From Chromobacterium rhizoryzae (GTDB taxonomy: Bacteria; Pseudomonadota; Gammaproteobacteria; Burkholderiales; Chromobacteriaceae), in NCBI RefSeq assembly GCF_020544465.1, contig NZ_CP066126.1, positions 4,464,001 through 4,528,000 on the forward strand: a stretch of DNA of 64,000 bases, given 5' to 3'. The position numbers and the translations under genes were made by a program. Positions 45,528 to 53,202 of the stretch are shown piece by piece. Every line of letters starts with the position of its first letter. Position 1 is the stretch's first letter. The notes under the pieces are model-generated. The model worked only from the letters and a program-made list of their open reading frames with translations. It was not told the origin of the DNA and made no database searches.

Positions 45528-45605
45528 AACTTTAGGCCGGCACTTGTGCGGCATCTTGTCCAGCGCGCTAAGCTGTATCCGTCATACAGCAAAAGACGAA
45601 CAAAA

Positions 45606-45845
45606 ATGCCGCTATCTCAATTACCCCGAAACGTCGCCAATAGCCTGAATCCGCTGATCGGCGGATCAACCAGCGAAACAATGCAGAACCTCATTAGCGT
45701 GCTCGACGGGCAGTGTGCGCTGATCGCCGACAGAACTACCGGCGCCACTCTGAACGGAGAATTAACGCTCTACTTCCTACAAGTAGTCGGCGGGGCGATC
45801 CGGTTTGAATCCGACATGGCACATCCAGTCAGGTGCATAACCTAA
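45606..45845 (+). CDS. Small protein of unknown function
   Basis: A 79-residue protein (start MPLSQLPRNV at 45606). No family recognised. The segment SETMQNLISVLDGQCALIADR looks helical; no signal peptide or transmembrane helix. It lies between the second XRE gene and a strong terminator in the same direction, so it may be the last gene of that transcript. Confidence 0.5.
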   Translation: MPLSQLPRNVANSLNPLIGGSTSETMQNLISVLDGQCALIADRTTGATLNGELTLYFLQVVGGAIRFESDMAHPVRCIT

Positions 45846-45873
45846 CCGGTCGAGAGTTCATGGAAAGACAGCA

Positions 45874-45908
45874 AAGTCCCCCGGCATCGCGCCGGGGGAC
45901 TTCTTTTT
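45874..45908 (+). terminator. Rho-independent terminator of the XRE transcript
   Basis: AAGTCCCCCGGC/GCCGGGGGACTT stem with a four-base loop, followed by CTTTTTG; very stable. It separates the plus-strand regulatory genes from the converging late operon. Confidence 0.9.
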
Positions 45909-45982
45909 GAGATCAATACGTTTGCACGCCCTTTTCCGATGCAGCCAAACTCATGGCCGCCAGCGGATCAACCACGACAAGA

Positions 45983-46777
45983 TCAGAACAAACCACCACA
46001 CGCGCCAATCTCCCAGTTTGCAATCACCAACTCGCCAGCTGCAGCCGCGCCGCCATTGCGCTGGTTGCCCACCGTGTACTTGATATCGAGCTCAAGCATG
46101 TCCAGGCCATCGAACGCACGCCGGATGTCCGGATGGTCGTTGATGCTGACCATGATCCGGCCTTGGCTGGCACGCATAATGGCGGCCATGCGCTCGTACT
46201 CCTCAAACGGGAATGGAACGCCGTAACCCTCGGTCTGCCAGTACGGTGGATCGCAATAGAAAAACGTGTGCGGCCGGTCATAACGCTGAATGCAGTCGCT
46301 CCAACTTTCGTGCTCGATCGTGACGCCGGTAAGGCGCAGGTGAGCCGCGGATAGATTCTCCTCCAGGCGCAGCAGGTTGACGGTGGGCGTGGTGGTGGCG
46401 GTGCCGAAGCTCTGGCCCTCCACTTTGCCGCCGAACGCATGGTGCTGCAGGTAGAAAAATCTGGCTGCGCGCTGAATGTCAGTGAGGGTTTCCGGGCGAG
46501 TGCATTGCATCCACTCGAACACCTGCCGGCTCGATAGCGCCCATTTGAACTGCCTCACGAACTCTTCGAGGTGGTGCTGCACAACGCGATAGAGATTGAC
46601 GAGCTCGCCGTTGATGTCGTTGATCACCTCGCACTTGGCGGGCACTTGGCGCAAGAAAAACAGCGCGGCGCCGCCGGCGAACACTTCGACGTAGCAGTCA
46701 TGGGGAGGGAACAGGGGCAGGATGCGATCGGCAAGTCGACGCTTGCCGCCGATCCAGGGGATGATGGGCGAAGCCAT
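45983..46777 (-). CDS. Phage DNA adenine methylase (Dam/D12 class)
   Basis: A 264-residue N6-adenine methyltransferase. It begins MASPIIPWIGGKRRLADRILP (the PW-GGK motif of D12/Dam enzymes), then CYVEVFAGGAALFF (AdoMet pocket) and FFYCDPPYWQTEGYG with catalytic DPPY. It lies directly behind com, exactly where Mu has mom, so it probably modifies phage DNA late in infection against host restriction. The start codon is inside a predicted stem formed with the com-dam intercistronic RNA (46770-46830), with the GGAG site in the loop. It is the last gene of the late operon. Confidence 0.9.
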   Translation of the reverse strand: MASPIIPWIGGKRRLADRILPLFPPHDCYVEVFAGGAALFFLRQVPAKCEVINDINGELVNLYRVVQHHLEEFVRQFKWALSSRQVFEWMQCTRPETLTDIQRAARFFYLQHHAFGGKVEGQSFGTATTTPTVNLLRLEENLSAAHLRLTGVTIEHESWSDCIQRYDRPHTFFYCDPPYWQTEGYGVPFPFEEYERMAAIMRASQGRIMVSINDHPDIRRAFDGLDMLELDIKYTVGNQRNGGAAAAGELVIANWEIGACGGLF

Positions 46778-46830
46778 GAGGTTCTCCAGATGGCCCTCGC
46801 GGGGCTCAGGTTCGGAGGCTCATGGCCTTC
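46770..46830 (-). promoter_or_regulatory. Predicted translation-inhibiting stem-loop over the methylase start codon
   Basis: On the minus-strand RNA, GAAGGCCATGAG (46830 to 46819) can pair with CTCATGGCTTC (46780 to 46770) with one bulged base. The methylase AUG (46777-46775) is inside the stem and its GGAG (46787-46784) is in the 38-base loop. This is the same logic as the Mu mom translation-inhibitor stem that Com protein opens. Confidence 0.6.
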
Positions 46831-46837
46831 AAGGGGA

Positions 46838-46960
46838 TTACCCAGGCTGCCGCTGGCCGTAATGGTTCAGCGTCCTGCAGCGCGGGCATTTAATGGACAG
46901 GGCGATGTATTCGCCCTCGGCCAGTTTCTTGCGGCAACAGCCGCAGCGTATTTCGGTCAT
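46838..46960 (-). CDS. com: Com-family zinc-finger translational activator
   Basis: A 40-residue protein: MTEIRCGCCRKKLAEGEYIA then LSIKCPRCRTLNHYGQRQPG. Two Cys pairs (Cys6/Cys9 spacing C-x2-C, and CPRC) form the zinc knuckle of Mu Com. GAAAGG precedes the ATG. In Mu, Com binds mom mRNA next to its start and exposes the ribosome site. Here the downstream gene is an adenine methylase rather than Mom. A TCACGTTTTGTGA palindrome lies at 46973-46985, 12 bp before the start. Confidence 0.9.
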   Translation of the reverse strand: MTEIRCGCCRKKLAEGEYIALSIKCPRCRTLNHYGQRQPG

Positions 46961-47103
46961 CTGTCGAGCCTTTCACGTTTTGTGATAGTCTCCCCATGCC
47001 TGTCGACAGGTGGGGAAGCCTTGGTCAAGGCTCGCAGGGCACATCTGCGGGCGGAGATGACCGGCCCAGGTGCGCTAACACCCGGGCCGGTCGCGTCCTT
47101 CTC

Positions 47104-47655
47104 TCAGTTCTTCGTTAGTACCGGCACCTCTTGATCATGCGGCTGCACGCGCCACCAGCTCTGCCAGCCGATCACTTGGTCGCGCCAGCGGTAGCACTGG
47201 TCGTAGTTGTCGCTGACGGCTTCGAGCGCTTCACCGGCAGTAGCTGTCCCGGCTCCTCCAGCAGGAACGGCGCCGGCGTCGACAAGATCGGGCGGGGCGG
47301 CAGCGAGGTCGTGCCCGCGCACCCAGTCAGCATCGAGCACAACGACAGGCTGGCCAGCAGCAGCGCGGGCTTTTTCCCTTTCAACATATCGCACGATCTC
47401 CTTGGTAACGGTTTGGGTTCTCACCTCGCGCGCGACGGCGCGGTGCTGCTCTCCCTGCGCCAGCACGGCACCGAGGGAAGCTGCGCGCCGCTCGAGCTGC
47501 AGCGCTTCGGCGACGGCCGCGTTTTGCAGTTTCAGCCGGCCGGCCTCGCTCTCCAGGCTAGAAAAATGCCAACCACCCGCGAAGGCCACCACCAGCGCCG
47601 CAACGATCAAGGTTGCACGGATAAGCGCCAAGTACGGCTTGAGCAGATCGATCAT
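47104..47655 (-). CDS. Rz-like inner-membrane spanin
   Basis: A 183-residue protein with one N-terminal transmembrane helix (ALIRATLIVAALVVAFAGGW) and a long periplasmic coiled-coil (about residues 30-100). It overlaps the kinase gene upstream by four bases, and a lipoprotein gene is nested in another frame inside it. This is the standard Rz/Rz1 layout in which the two subunits span the periplasm and fuse the membranes at lysis. Confidence 0.85.
   Translation of the reverse strand: MIDLLKPYLALIRATLIVAALVVAFAGGWHFSSLESEAGRLKLQNAAVAEALQLERRAASLGAVLAQGEQHRAVAREVRTQTVTKEIVRYVEREKARAAAGQPVVVLDADWVRGHDLAAAPPDLVDAGAVPAGGAGTATAGEALEAVSDNYDQCYRWRDQVIGWQSWWRVQPHDQEVPVLTKN
47172..47387 (-). CDS. Rz1-like outer-membrane spanin lipoprotein (nested in Rz)
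   Basis: A 71-residue lipoprotein entirely within the Rz gene in a different frame. Signal peptide with lipobox LTGC (Cys23), followed by a Pro-rich mature chain (LPPRPILSTPAPFLLEEPGQ) as in Rz1 proteins. AAGGAG lies about 11 bases upstream of the ATG. It pairs with Rz to form the spanin complex. Confidence 0.85.
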   Translation of the reverse strand: MLKGKKPALLLASLSLCSMLTGCAGTTSLPPRPILSTPAPFLLEEPGQLLPVKRSKPSATTTTSATAGATK

Positions 47656-48209
47656 TTCGCCCCTCCCGGCACGCCCCAGCGCTTCACCGATAGGACGCGC
47701 GCCGCCACCAGAGCCGGCACGGCGTCGTTGGTCACGGTCGGCAACTCGATGCCAGACAGGCCGGTTTCGGAACTGTGTACGCTGGCCGTGCCAGAGCCGG
47801 CACGCTCCAAGCGCACGACCGCGCCATTCATTTCCAGAACCGCGCCCAGCTCGTTGATAAACCGGCAGTCATCGACCACCACGCGCCCACCGGATTCAAG
47901 CACCCGCTGAACGGCGCGCCGCCACGCGCTCACCCACAAGTCGGCGTGGATCAGCTGGCGGCCCCATTCGGTACCGAGCGTCTGCATCGCATGCCGCGGC
48001 GTGGCGCCGCCCAGCAACTCGCACGGCACCTCCTTGAGGCGCCCTTCGATCTCGTCCTCAGACAGGCCGAGGGCACGCATCATGGATTTAAGCGGGCCGG
48101 CGAACTTGATCACGGTGTAACCGTGGCGCTCGACCAGTTCGGCGGCGATGGTGGACTTGCCGGCGCCGGCCGCACCACAGAGCGCCAGGAGATTGGGAAG
48201 TTGCGGCAT
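47652..48209 (-). CDS. Phage deoxynucleoside monophosphate kinase-like protein
   Basis: A 185-residue P-loop protein. The start MPQLPNLLALCG at 48209 is supported by GGAG six bases upstream. Walker A is CGAAGAGKST; VVVDDCRFINE corresponds to the acceptor-side region of phage dNMP kinases. It should phosphorylate deoxynucleotides to support DNA synthesis. It sits oddly within the lysis cassette, between a phosphoesterase and the Rz gene. Confidence 0.75.
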   Translation of the reverse strand: MPQLPNLLALCGAAGAGKSTIAAELVERHGYTVIKFAGPLKSMMRALGLSEDEIEGRLKEVPCELLGGATPRHAMQTLGTEWGRQLIHADLWVSAWRRAVQRVLESGGRVVVDDCRFINELGAVLEMNGAVVRLERAGSGTASVHSSETGLSGIELPTVTNDAVPALVAARVLSVKRWGVPGGAK

Positions 48210-48223
48210 ACGCAGCTCCATAG

Positions 48224-48247
48224 AAAAGCCCCGCCGAAGCGGGGCTG
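48224..48247 (-). terminator. Intrinsic terminator between phosphoesterase and kinase genes
   Basis: AGCCCCGC/GCGGGGCT hairpin with TTCG-type loop followed on the minus strand by TTTTC. Confidence 0.7.
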
Positions 48248-48265
48248 GGTTATAACGCGATCCAA

Positions 48266-49537
48266 TCAAGCGGCTTTCTGCAAGCTCACCCATTCGGAAG
48301 CGGCACCGCCGCCACGCTCACTGTCGTCGTCGACGTTCACTGCCATGGAAAACGTGATGCCATGCTCGGGATGGGTGATCCACAACGCCTGGCGCGCGCG
48401 CTCAAAGCCGAAGTTGTTGCTGTAGGCGTACTCGTCGTAGCCCTTGAGCGAGCCGTTGACGATCAACCGCTGCAACTGGATCAACTGGTGCCAGTGGCCG
48501 AGTAGCAGCACGTCGTAGGCCATGTCGACCTGGCCAGCGCGAGAGCGCTTCTTGTGGTCGCCACGGATGATCGGGCCGAGCGCACCGATCATGCCGTCGC
48601 CGCCGCGGAACTGGTCGCCGTGCGTCAGGAGATAGCGGGTGCCGTAAACGCGGTAGTAGGCGTCCGGGCCATCAGGGATCAAGAAGTGAACGCGCGGGTC
48701 ACCGTCGAACTCGCGCGCCAGCATGCAGTAGGCGAGCCAGTCGAACGAGGTATGGTTTCGGCCCTTGGCGCGGATTTTTTGCGTGTTGCGGCCGTGGTTG
48801 CCGGACACACACGGCACGAATACCTGCCCGAACTCATCGGCCAGAGCGCGGATGCACCAGGCGAGCACGCCGATCAGGTCAATCACGCAGGGCATGATGT
48901 CGACCTCGTTGCTGACGGCGAGTTCGTCGTGGATGTCGCCCGATACCATGTCGCCGCCGAGCGCGAACACGATCCCCGGGTACTTGGCCCCAGCAAAACA
49001 ATCGCGCAACAGCATCACGGTCTTCTCGATCATGCGACGGGCGCGCCGGTGCGCGATCGCGAGGTTGTACTCGTTCACGCCGTTGATCTGCTGCGGATCG
49101 ACTACCTCGGCCCAGTGCCAATCGGAGGCGAACAGCGTAGGAACCCCGAGCACCTTGCCATCGAACCCACGCCGCACCAGCCAATCAGGCGGCTCAACTG
49201 GCGCCCGCGACAGCCCGATGATCTTGCGCTTCACATACTCGGCGTCGAGTTCGTTGCCCTTCATGGCCGCCAACTGCGCCCGAAGCGCCTTGACCTCAGG
49301 GTCAGGCAATTGGGTGGACTGCTCGACTGTGTGACTGGGCGGCTTGGCCGCAGCTGCGGCACCCCGATTCGGCGAACGCGGATCGTCGCAATTCAGCTCG
49401 TAGCCCTTGGCGCGCAGCCGGGCTGCACGGTCGTGCACGGCGCGCTCGGTAATGCTGAGGCGCTTGGCCACTTTAGAGGGGCTGCCGAGCTCAACCCAGG
49501 CTGCCACAAAATCTGCTGTTTCAATTTTGGTCGCCAT
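48266..49537 (-). CDS. Phage calcineurin-like phosphoesterase with N-terminal HTH
   Basis: A 423-residue protein. Residues 1-45 form a helix-turn-helix (SPSKVAKRLSITERAVHDRAARL); the rest is a metallophosphoesterase with LFASDWHWAEV, GGDMVSGDIHDE, CVSGNHGR, THGDQFRGG and LLGHWHQ, the full metal-ligand set. A DNA-end-processing, SbcD-like or nucleic-acid phosphatase role is plausible. Its ATG (49537) overlaps the stop of the preceding gene (TGATG). Confidence 0.8.
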   Translation of the reverse strand: MATKIETADFVAAWVELGSPSKVAKRLSITERAVHDRAARLRAKGYELNCDDPRSPNRGAAAAAKPPSHTVEQSTQLPDPEVKALRAQLAAMKGNELDAEYVKRKIIGLSRAPVEPPDWLVRRGFDGKVLGVPTLFASDWHWAEVVDPQQINGVNEYNLAIAHRRARRMIEKTVMLLRDCFAGAKYPGIVFALGGDMVSGDIHDELAVSNEVDIMPCVIDLIGVLAWCIRALADEFGQVFVPCVSGNHGRNTQKIRAKGRNHTSFDWLAYCMLAREFDGDPRVHFLIPDGPDAYYRVYGTRYLLTHGDQFRGGDGMIGALGPIIRGDHKKRSRAGQVDMAYDVLLLGHWHQLIQLQRLIVNGSLKGYDEYAYSNNFGFERARQALWITHPEHGITFSMAVNVDDDSERGGGAASEWVSLQKAA

Positions 49538-49833
49538 CAATGCCCTCCCGTCAGCGCCTTCTTGGCCCACTCCAACAGGCCGCCACCAAAAATACCAATC
49601 ACGAGCATCGTGATTGCGATGGTGGCCGTGGTCAGCATCTGCTTGCGCACGCCGGCGAGCGTTCTTACCAGGTTGCGCGCTTCGCGCAGTTCTTCGGCGG
49701 CGTCCTTGTCTCCCAGTCCGAGCTTGGCGAGCGCCTGGTTTGCCCCTTCCTCGGCTGCCGAACGCATAAGCTCTTTGAACTCATCGAGCGGCAGGATGAC
49801 GCGGTCGTCTGCAGCGCATTTCGGTGCAGTCAT
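49537..49833 (-). CDS. Small phage membrane protein, DUF6127-like
   Basis: A 98-residue protein: a soluble N-terminal part (LPLDEFKELMRSAAEEGANQALAKLGL), a helical linker rich in Arg and Glu, and one C-terminal transmembrane helix (TIAITMLVIGIFGGGLLEW). From memory it resembles DUF6127 proteins found near phage lysis genes. It lies between the lysozyme and phosphoesterase genes and may be a lysis accessory or a second holin. Confidence 0.6.
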   Translation of the reverse strand: MTAPKCAADDRVILPLDEFKELMRSAAEEGANQALAKLGLGDKDAAEELREARNLVRTLAGVRKQMLTTATIAITMLVIGIFGGGLLEWAKKALTGGH

Positions 49834-50456
49834 TATTTTTCCCTGAAATAGGCTTGGTACTTCGGTCGGCGCACGATCATTACGTTGCGCACGTGGGTGT
49901 TGGTGATGTCGGCGAACGACTGACCGTAGCCGGCGTGGCGCACCTTCGACTGCGTGCTGCTGCGCTCGAGGTGGCCGAACCAGCGGCCCGGGTCGCAGCC
50001 ACGCGTATTGGCGCACTTGCGCCGGCGCTTAATCACGGAACCCAGCCCCGAGTTGTGCGAGGCGTCCATCATCGCCAGCCGGTCGTAGTCGGTAGACGCC
50101 CACTTGATCAGGCGGTAGGCATCGCGGTTTTTCAGCACTACGGCCGGCAGCTGGTAGTGCGGAGCGTAGGCATTTGCCCAGGACCAGCCGCGCAGCGCTT
50201 CCGGGTGGGCGGCAGTCATCTCGCCGATGGCATCGAAGCGAACGCTGCCATCCTTGTTGAATGCCTTGGTGAACTGCCCCAGTCCGGCGCCTAGCTCGCG
50301 GGAGGTGTGCAGCTTGGCATTGACGCGCCAGCCGCTTTCCTGCTCGACCTGCGCCGCCAGCACCGAGCGCGCCGGCATGTCCGGCCAGTATTGCCCGATG
50401 GACGCCGCCAGCAGCGGCAGCAGGGCCAGCGCGCCGGCGCTCAGCCCCGCAGCCAC
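49833..50456 (-). CDS. Phage endolysin-like transglycosylase / muramidase
   Basis: A 207-residue protein starting at GTG 50456, overlapping the holin gene by 16 bases. A hydrophobic N-terminus (GALALLPLLAASIG) could be a signal-arrest sequence. SVLAAQVEQESGWRVNA with the catalytic Glu and LGAGLGQFTKAF is the lysozyme-like transglycosylase fold. It degrades the cell wall at lysis. The C-terminal region is basic. Confidence 0.75.
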   Translation of the reverse strand: MAAGLSAGALALLPLLAASIGQYWPDMPARSVLAAQVEQESGWRVNAKLHTSRELGAGLGQFTKAFNKDGSVRFDAIGEMTAAHPEALRGWSWANAYAPHYQLPAVVLKNRDAYRLIKWASTDYDRLAMMDASHNSGLGSVIKRRRKCANTRGCDPGRWFGHLERSSTQSKVRHAGYGQSFADITNTHVRNVMIVRRPKYQAYFREK

Positions 50457-50731
50457 AGCACACCGCCGATCAGCACCGCCGCCATGAACAGCCGGTCGGC
50501 CAGCACCACGAGCGCGGCACCGACCGGAGAATGCAGCGCGATGTCGCCAGCTTGGGAAACATCGACGTGGAACAGCGACTTGCGCAGCACCAGGGCGACG
50601 CCGACCAGCACCGGCAGGGCCAGGCCCAGCTGCAGCCAGGTTTCGGCAATCACGCGGTCGATTGCGAACAGCGCGAGGGTGAACGGCAGGATCAGCAGAT
50701 AGACGCGGTAGTCGTGCAGGCGTTTGAACAT
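50441..50731 (-). CDS. Putative holin
   Basis: A 96-residue protein with two to three transmembrane helices (YLLILPFTLALFAIDRVI, LGLALPVLVGVALVL, LVVLADRLFMAAVLIGGVLW) and a basic N-terminus (MFKRLHDYR). GGAGG precedes the ATG. It directly precedes and overlaps the endolysin gene, the normal position for a holin. No family is certain. Confidence 0.7.
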   Translation of the reverse strand: MFKRLHDYRVYLLILPFTLALFAIDRVIAETWLQLGLALPVLVGVALVLRKSLFHVDVSQAGDIALHSPVGAALVVLADRLFMAAVLIGGVLWLRG

Positions 50732-50746
50732 TTGGGAACCTCCAGA

Positions 50747-50770
50747 AATGAAATCGCCCGCGAGCGGCGG
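50747..50770 (-). terminator. Intrinsic terminator before the holin
   Basis: ATCGCCCGC/GCGGGCGAT hairpin, followed on the minus strand by TTCATTTC; a weak T-tract. Confidence 0.5.
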
Positions 50771-50804
50771 GCGATATAAAGGCGAAGGGCCGCGAGATGC
50801 GGCC

Positions 50805-51326
50805 CTAGTTGCGAGGCATGATGGGGTTGAATGTGAGCACGATCGGCACCCGGTCGGGCTCGCCGGGGTGCTGGACGGCACCCATCAGCTTCCAGCCGAG
50901 ATACAGGCGCAGGCAGCGGCCAGGCAGGGTCGGCCAGACCACATACAGCATCCAGGCCGGGCCGACGCGCGCCCAGCACCAGCCGGGGGCATAGGGCTGG
51001 TTGCTGATCAACGGATTGCCCCGCACTCGGCGCGCCATGGTGCGGTCGACGGTGACGCCGGCGACCCGCTCATCGAAGCCGCCACCGGGGTTGCGCCAGA
51101 TCCAGATCAACCGGCGCAGGTATCGCGGCAGCCGGTTGATGGTCGGGTGCGCCGCCGGGTCGCGCCAATACTGGTCACCGTCGAGCGTGGCGTCGGAGGT
51201 TTGCAGCCAGGACAGCCAGCGCGGAAGGTTGCCGCCGGAGTCCGCGAGGAAGATCAGTACCGGCGCGGCGATCACCGCTACAACGGTCAGCAACAGGCTG
51301 ATTACAGCAAGAATGAGCCAGCGCAT
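50805..51326 (-). CDS. Phage membrane-anchored protein of unknown function
   Basis: A 173-residue protein with an N-terminal transmembrane helix (MRWLILAVISLLLTVVAVIAAPVLIF) and a Trp/Arg-rich remainder (RYLRRLIWIWRNPGGGFDER, GNPLISNQPYAPGWCWARVG). I recall similar proteins next to tail-fibre genes in Burkholderia and Pseudomonas phages but cannot name a function. Its start overlaps the fibre-assembly stop by one base. Confidence 0.65.
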   Translation of the reverse strand: MRWLILAVISLLLTVVAVIAAPVLIFLADSGGNLPRWLSWLQTSDATLDGDQYWRDPAAHPTINRLPRYLRRLIWIWRNPGGGFDERVAGVTVDRTMARRVRGNPLISNQPYAPGWCWARVGPAWMLYVVWPTLPGRCLRLYLGWKLMGAVQHPGEPDRVPIVLTFNPIMPRN

Positions 51327-51922
51327 TATTCAACCTCCAGCGCGAATGCCGGCACGGTCGGCCAGGTGACAGATGCCGGGAAGCCTTTTTGCGCCGGAAC
51401 ATCGCGCAGCGCCTGGCGGTAGGTCTGCAGCTCCTTGAGCTGGTCTGCGCTCAGCGTAGTGGCACCGCCGATTTCCAGCTGATCGCGGTGGCGCTGCACC
51501 AGCCACTGAGTATTACCAAGCAGCTGGTCACGTTGCGCCCGCACCTGGTCAGCAAGCTGGTCTGCCGATGGCGGCGGCGGGTCGATGGCAATGGGGTTGC
51601 CGTTCGCACCTGAGGTGATGATTTTGCCCGCGGACTGAGCAGCCATTAACTCAGCGTGCTGCTCTGCGGTGATTTCCACAGCATCGGCTGGAATCTGGCA
51701 TGCCGGGTTGGAGGTGGTGATGGTCGGTGCAGCCACCGACATATCCGGCACATCGATCATCGGCGCGGTGGCCTTGGGATCATCTGCAGGCTGCACCCAG
51801 TTCGGGTCTGTTTCTTTGATGGTCGGACGCACCCAGGATGGATCGACCACGGTCAGCGCGAGAGCTCCGTGAATGGAGGAGTCGTAGAAACCGCCGGTTG
51901 ATTCAGCGAAATACTTACCCAT
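51326..51922 (-). CDS. Tail fibre assembly protein
   Basis: A 198-residue protein with the layout of tail fibre assembly (Tfa) chaperones: MGKYFAESTGGFYDSSIHG at the start, a variable middle with AEQHAELMAAQSAGKIITSGANG, and a C-terminal helical region (LADQVRAQRDQLLGNTQWLVQRH) common to the family. It is immediately downstream of the fibre gene, whose folding it assists. Confidence 0.9.
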   Translation of the reverse strand: MGKYFAESTGGFYDSSIHGALALTVVDPSWVRPTIKETDPNWVQPADDPKATAPMIDVPDMSVAAPTITTSNPACQIPADAVEITAEQHAELMAAQSAGKIITSGANGNPIAIDPPPPSADQLADQVRAQRDQLLGNTQWLVQRHRDQLEIGGATTLSADQLKELQTYRQALRDVPAQKGFPASVTWPTVPAFALEVE

Positions 51923-51934
51923 AAATAGCCCTCA

Positions 51935-53194
51935 TCAGTAGCCAATTGCCATCCAGTAGCCGGCATATATAGATGCCGGCACAACGTTCACAACGAATTG
52001 AGAGTTGCTCTTCGAAACAAATGTAACGCTGCGAACATTGAAGTCAGTGCCAGCATTGGCACCAGTCATTGCTGAAACGGACACCATTGCGGTAGGAAAT
52101 GTAATTGGCAACGTGATTGTGTTCGACGTGCCATTGTTTGCCGTGAACGCGCCCCACTGGATAATCAGCCCGCTCGGCAACTTCTGGTAACCGTTGGCCG
52201 CGAGCGAGGAAGCACCGATGCCGTTGATAACCGACCAGCTAACCCCATCGGTCACGATGTCGCACGCCTCTCCAGCCAATAGCGTGAAGCTGGACACGTT
52301 GGTGCGGTTGACGTTGATGTTTTGCCCGGTGGCGGCCGATACCGTCACACTGTTTGCAGTGTTGTTATAGAGGCGGAACGCCCCACCACCGGCGCCAGTG
52401 GCACTACAAAGGGTGATCACCACGCCGGTACCGGCCGTCACCTCAACGAATGAGCCCAGCTGGGCCTGCGTCAGCGTGGCGCTACCCGTCAGGCCCACCA
52501 CGCTGTTGTGGTTGCCCATGGCCCGCTGCACGAATGCAGTAGTCGCCAGCTTCAAGGTGCTATCGAACTGCGGCGCGGTCGTGCCGATGGCTTGAGCGAT
52601 CTGCCCCAGCGCCACCGCATGCTGGCTCTGGGTGGCATTCGGTACCTGCTGCGCGCCACCGGCGCACTCCATCAGAATCCAGATCGGGTTGCCGCTGTTG
52701 ACACCCGCAATAGTCGCGCGCATCAGCACCGCGACACCACCCACGGGCAACTCGCCGCCCTGCAGCGGCTGTAGGGCCAAGCCATAGATCGGTGCCGCAG
52801 CCTGACCATCCGGCGAATAGGTCGATGCGCCAGTATTCGCGTGCGCGATACTGACCTGTTGCACCAGACCGCCAACCAAGTCACCAGCCGCCAGCGCCGG
52901 CGAATTGGTCGCGGTATAGGCGTTGGCGGCACCGGTATCGGTCAGCACCACCGTTTTCTGCCCCAGCCGCTTAACCGCGGTCAGCACCTGGTTGAATGCC
53001 GCCTTGTTGAGAGTGAGACCGGCGCCGGTCACAACGTTGACCAACTCCATCATCACCGCATTCAGCCACTCGGCCGGCACCACCGTCGGCGCCGTGCCGT
53101 TGACCGGGTTGCCATCAGTAAAAAAGCCCGGGGTTCCCGGGCTTGTCGAAGCTGGCTGCGCGGTCGCAGCGGTCGAGTTATCGATTTGAAACAT
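51935..53194 (-). CDS. Tail fibre protein
   Basis: A 419-residue protein. The N-terminus contains TPGFFTDGNPVNGTAPTVVPAEWLNAVMMELVNVV, conserved in myophage fibres that attach to the baseplate. The middle is repetitive and Gly/Ala/Thr-rich. The C-terminus (YQKLPSGLIIQWGAF, FPTAMVSVSAM, YWMAIGY) is the gp53-like receptor-binding tip. It determines host range. An intrinsic terminator hairpin lies inside the gene near codons 17-25. Confidence 0.9.
   Translation of the reverse strand: MFQIDNSTAATAQPASTSPGTPGFFTDGNPVNGTAPTVVPAEWLNAVMMELVNVVTGAGLTLNKAAFNQVLTAVKRLGQKTVVLTDTGAANAYTATNSPALAAGDLVGGLVQQVSIAHANTGASTYSPDGQAAAPIYGLALQPLQGGELPVGGVAVLMRATIAGVNSGNPIWILMECAGGAQQVPNATQSQHAVALGQIAQAIGTTAPQFDSTLKLATTAFVQRAMGNHNSVVGLTGSATLTQAQLGSFVEVTAGTGVVITLCSATGAGGGAFRLYNNTANSVTVSAATGQNINVNRTNVSSFTLLAGEACDIVTDGVSWSVINGIGASSLAANGYQKLPSGLIIQWGAFTANNGTSNTITLPITFPTAMVSVSAMTGANAGTDFNVRSVTFVSKSNSQFVVNVVPASIYAGYWMAIGY
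53120..53144 (-). terminator. Intrinsic terminator inside the tail fibre gene
   Basis: On the minus strand AAGCCCGGG-AACC-CCGGGCTT is followed by TTTTAC. The bases encode SPGTPGFF, a conserved fibre segment, so coding constraint may explain the hairpin, but the structure is as good as the intergenic terminators. Confidence 0.55.
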
Positions 53195-53202
53195 GCGCTA
53201 CC

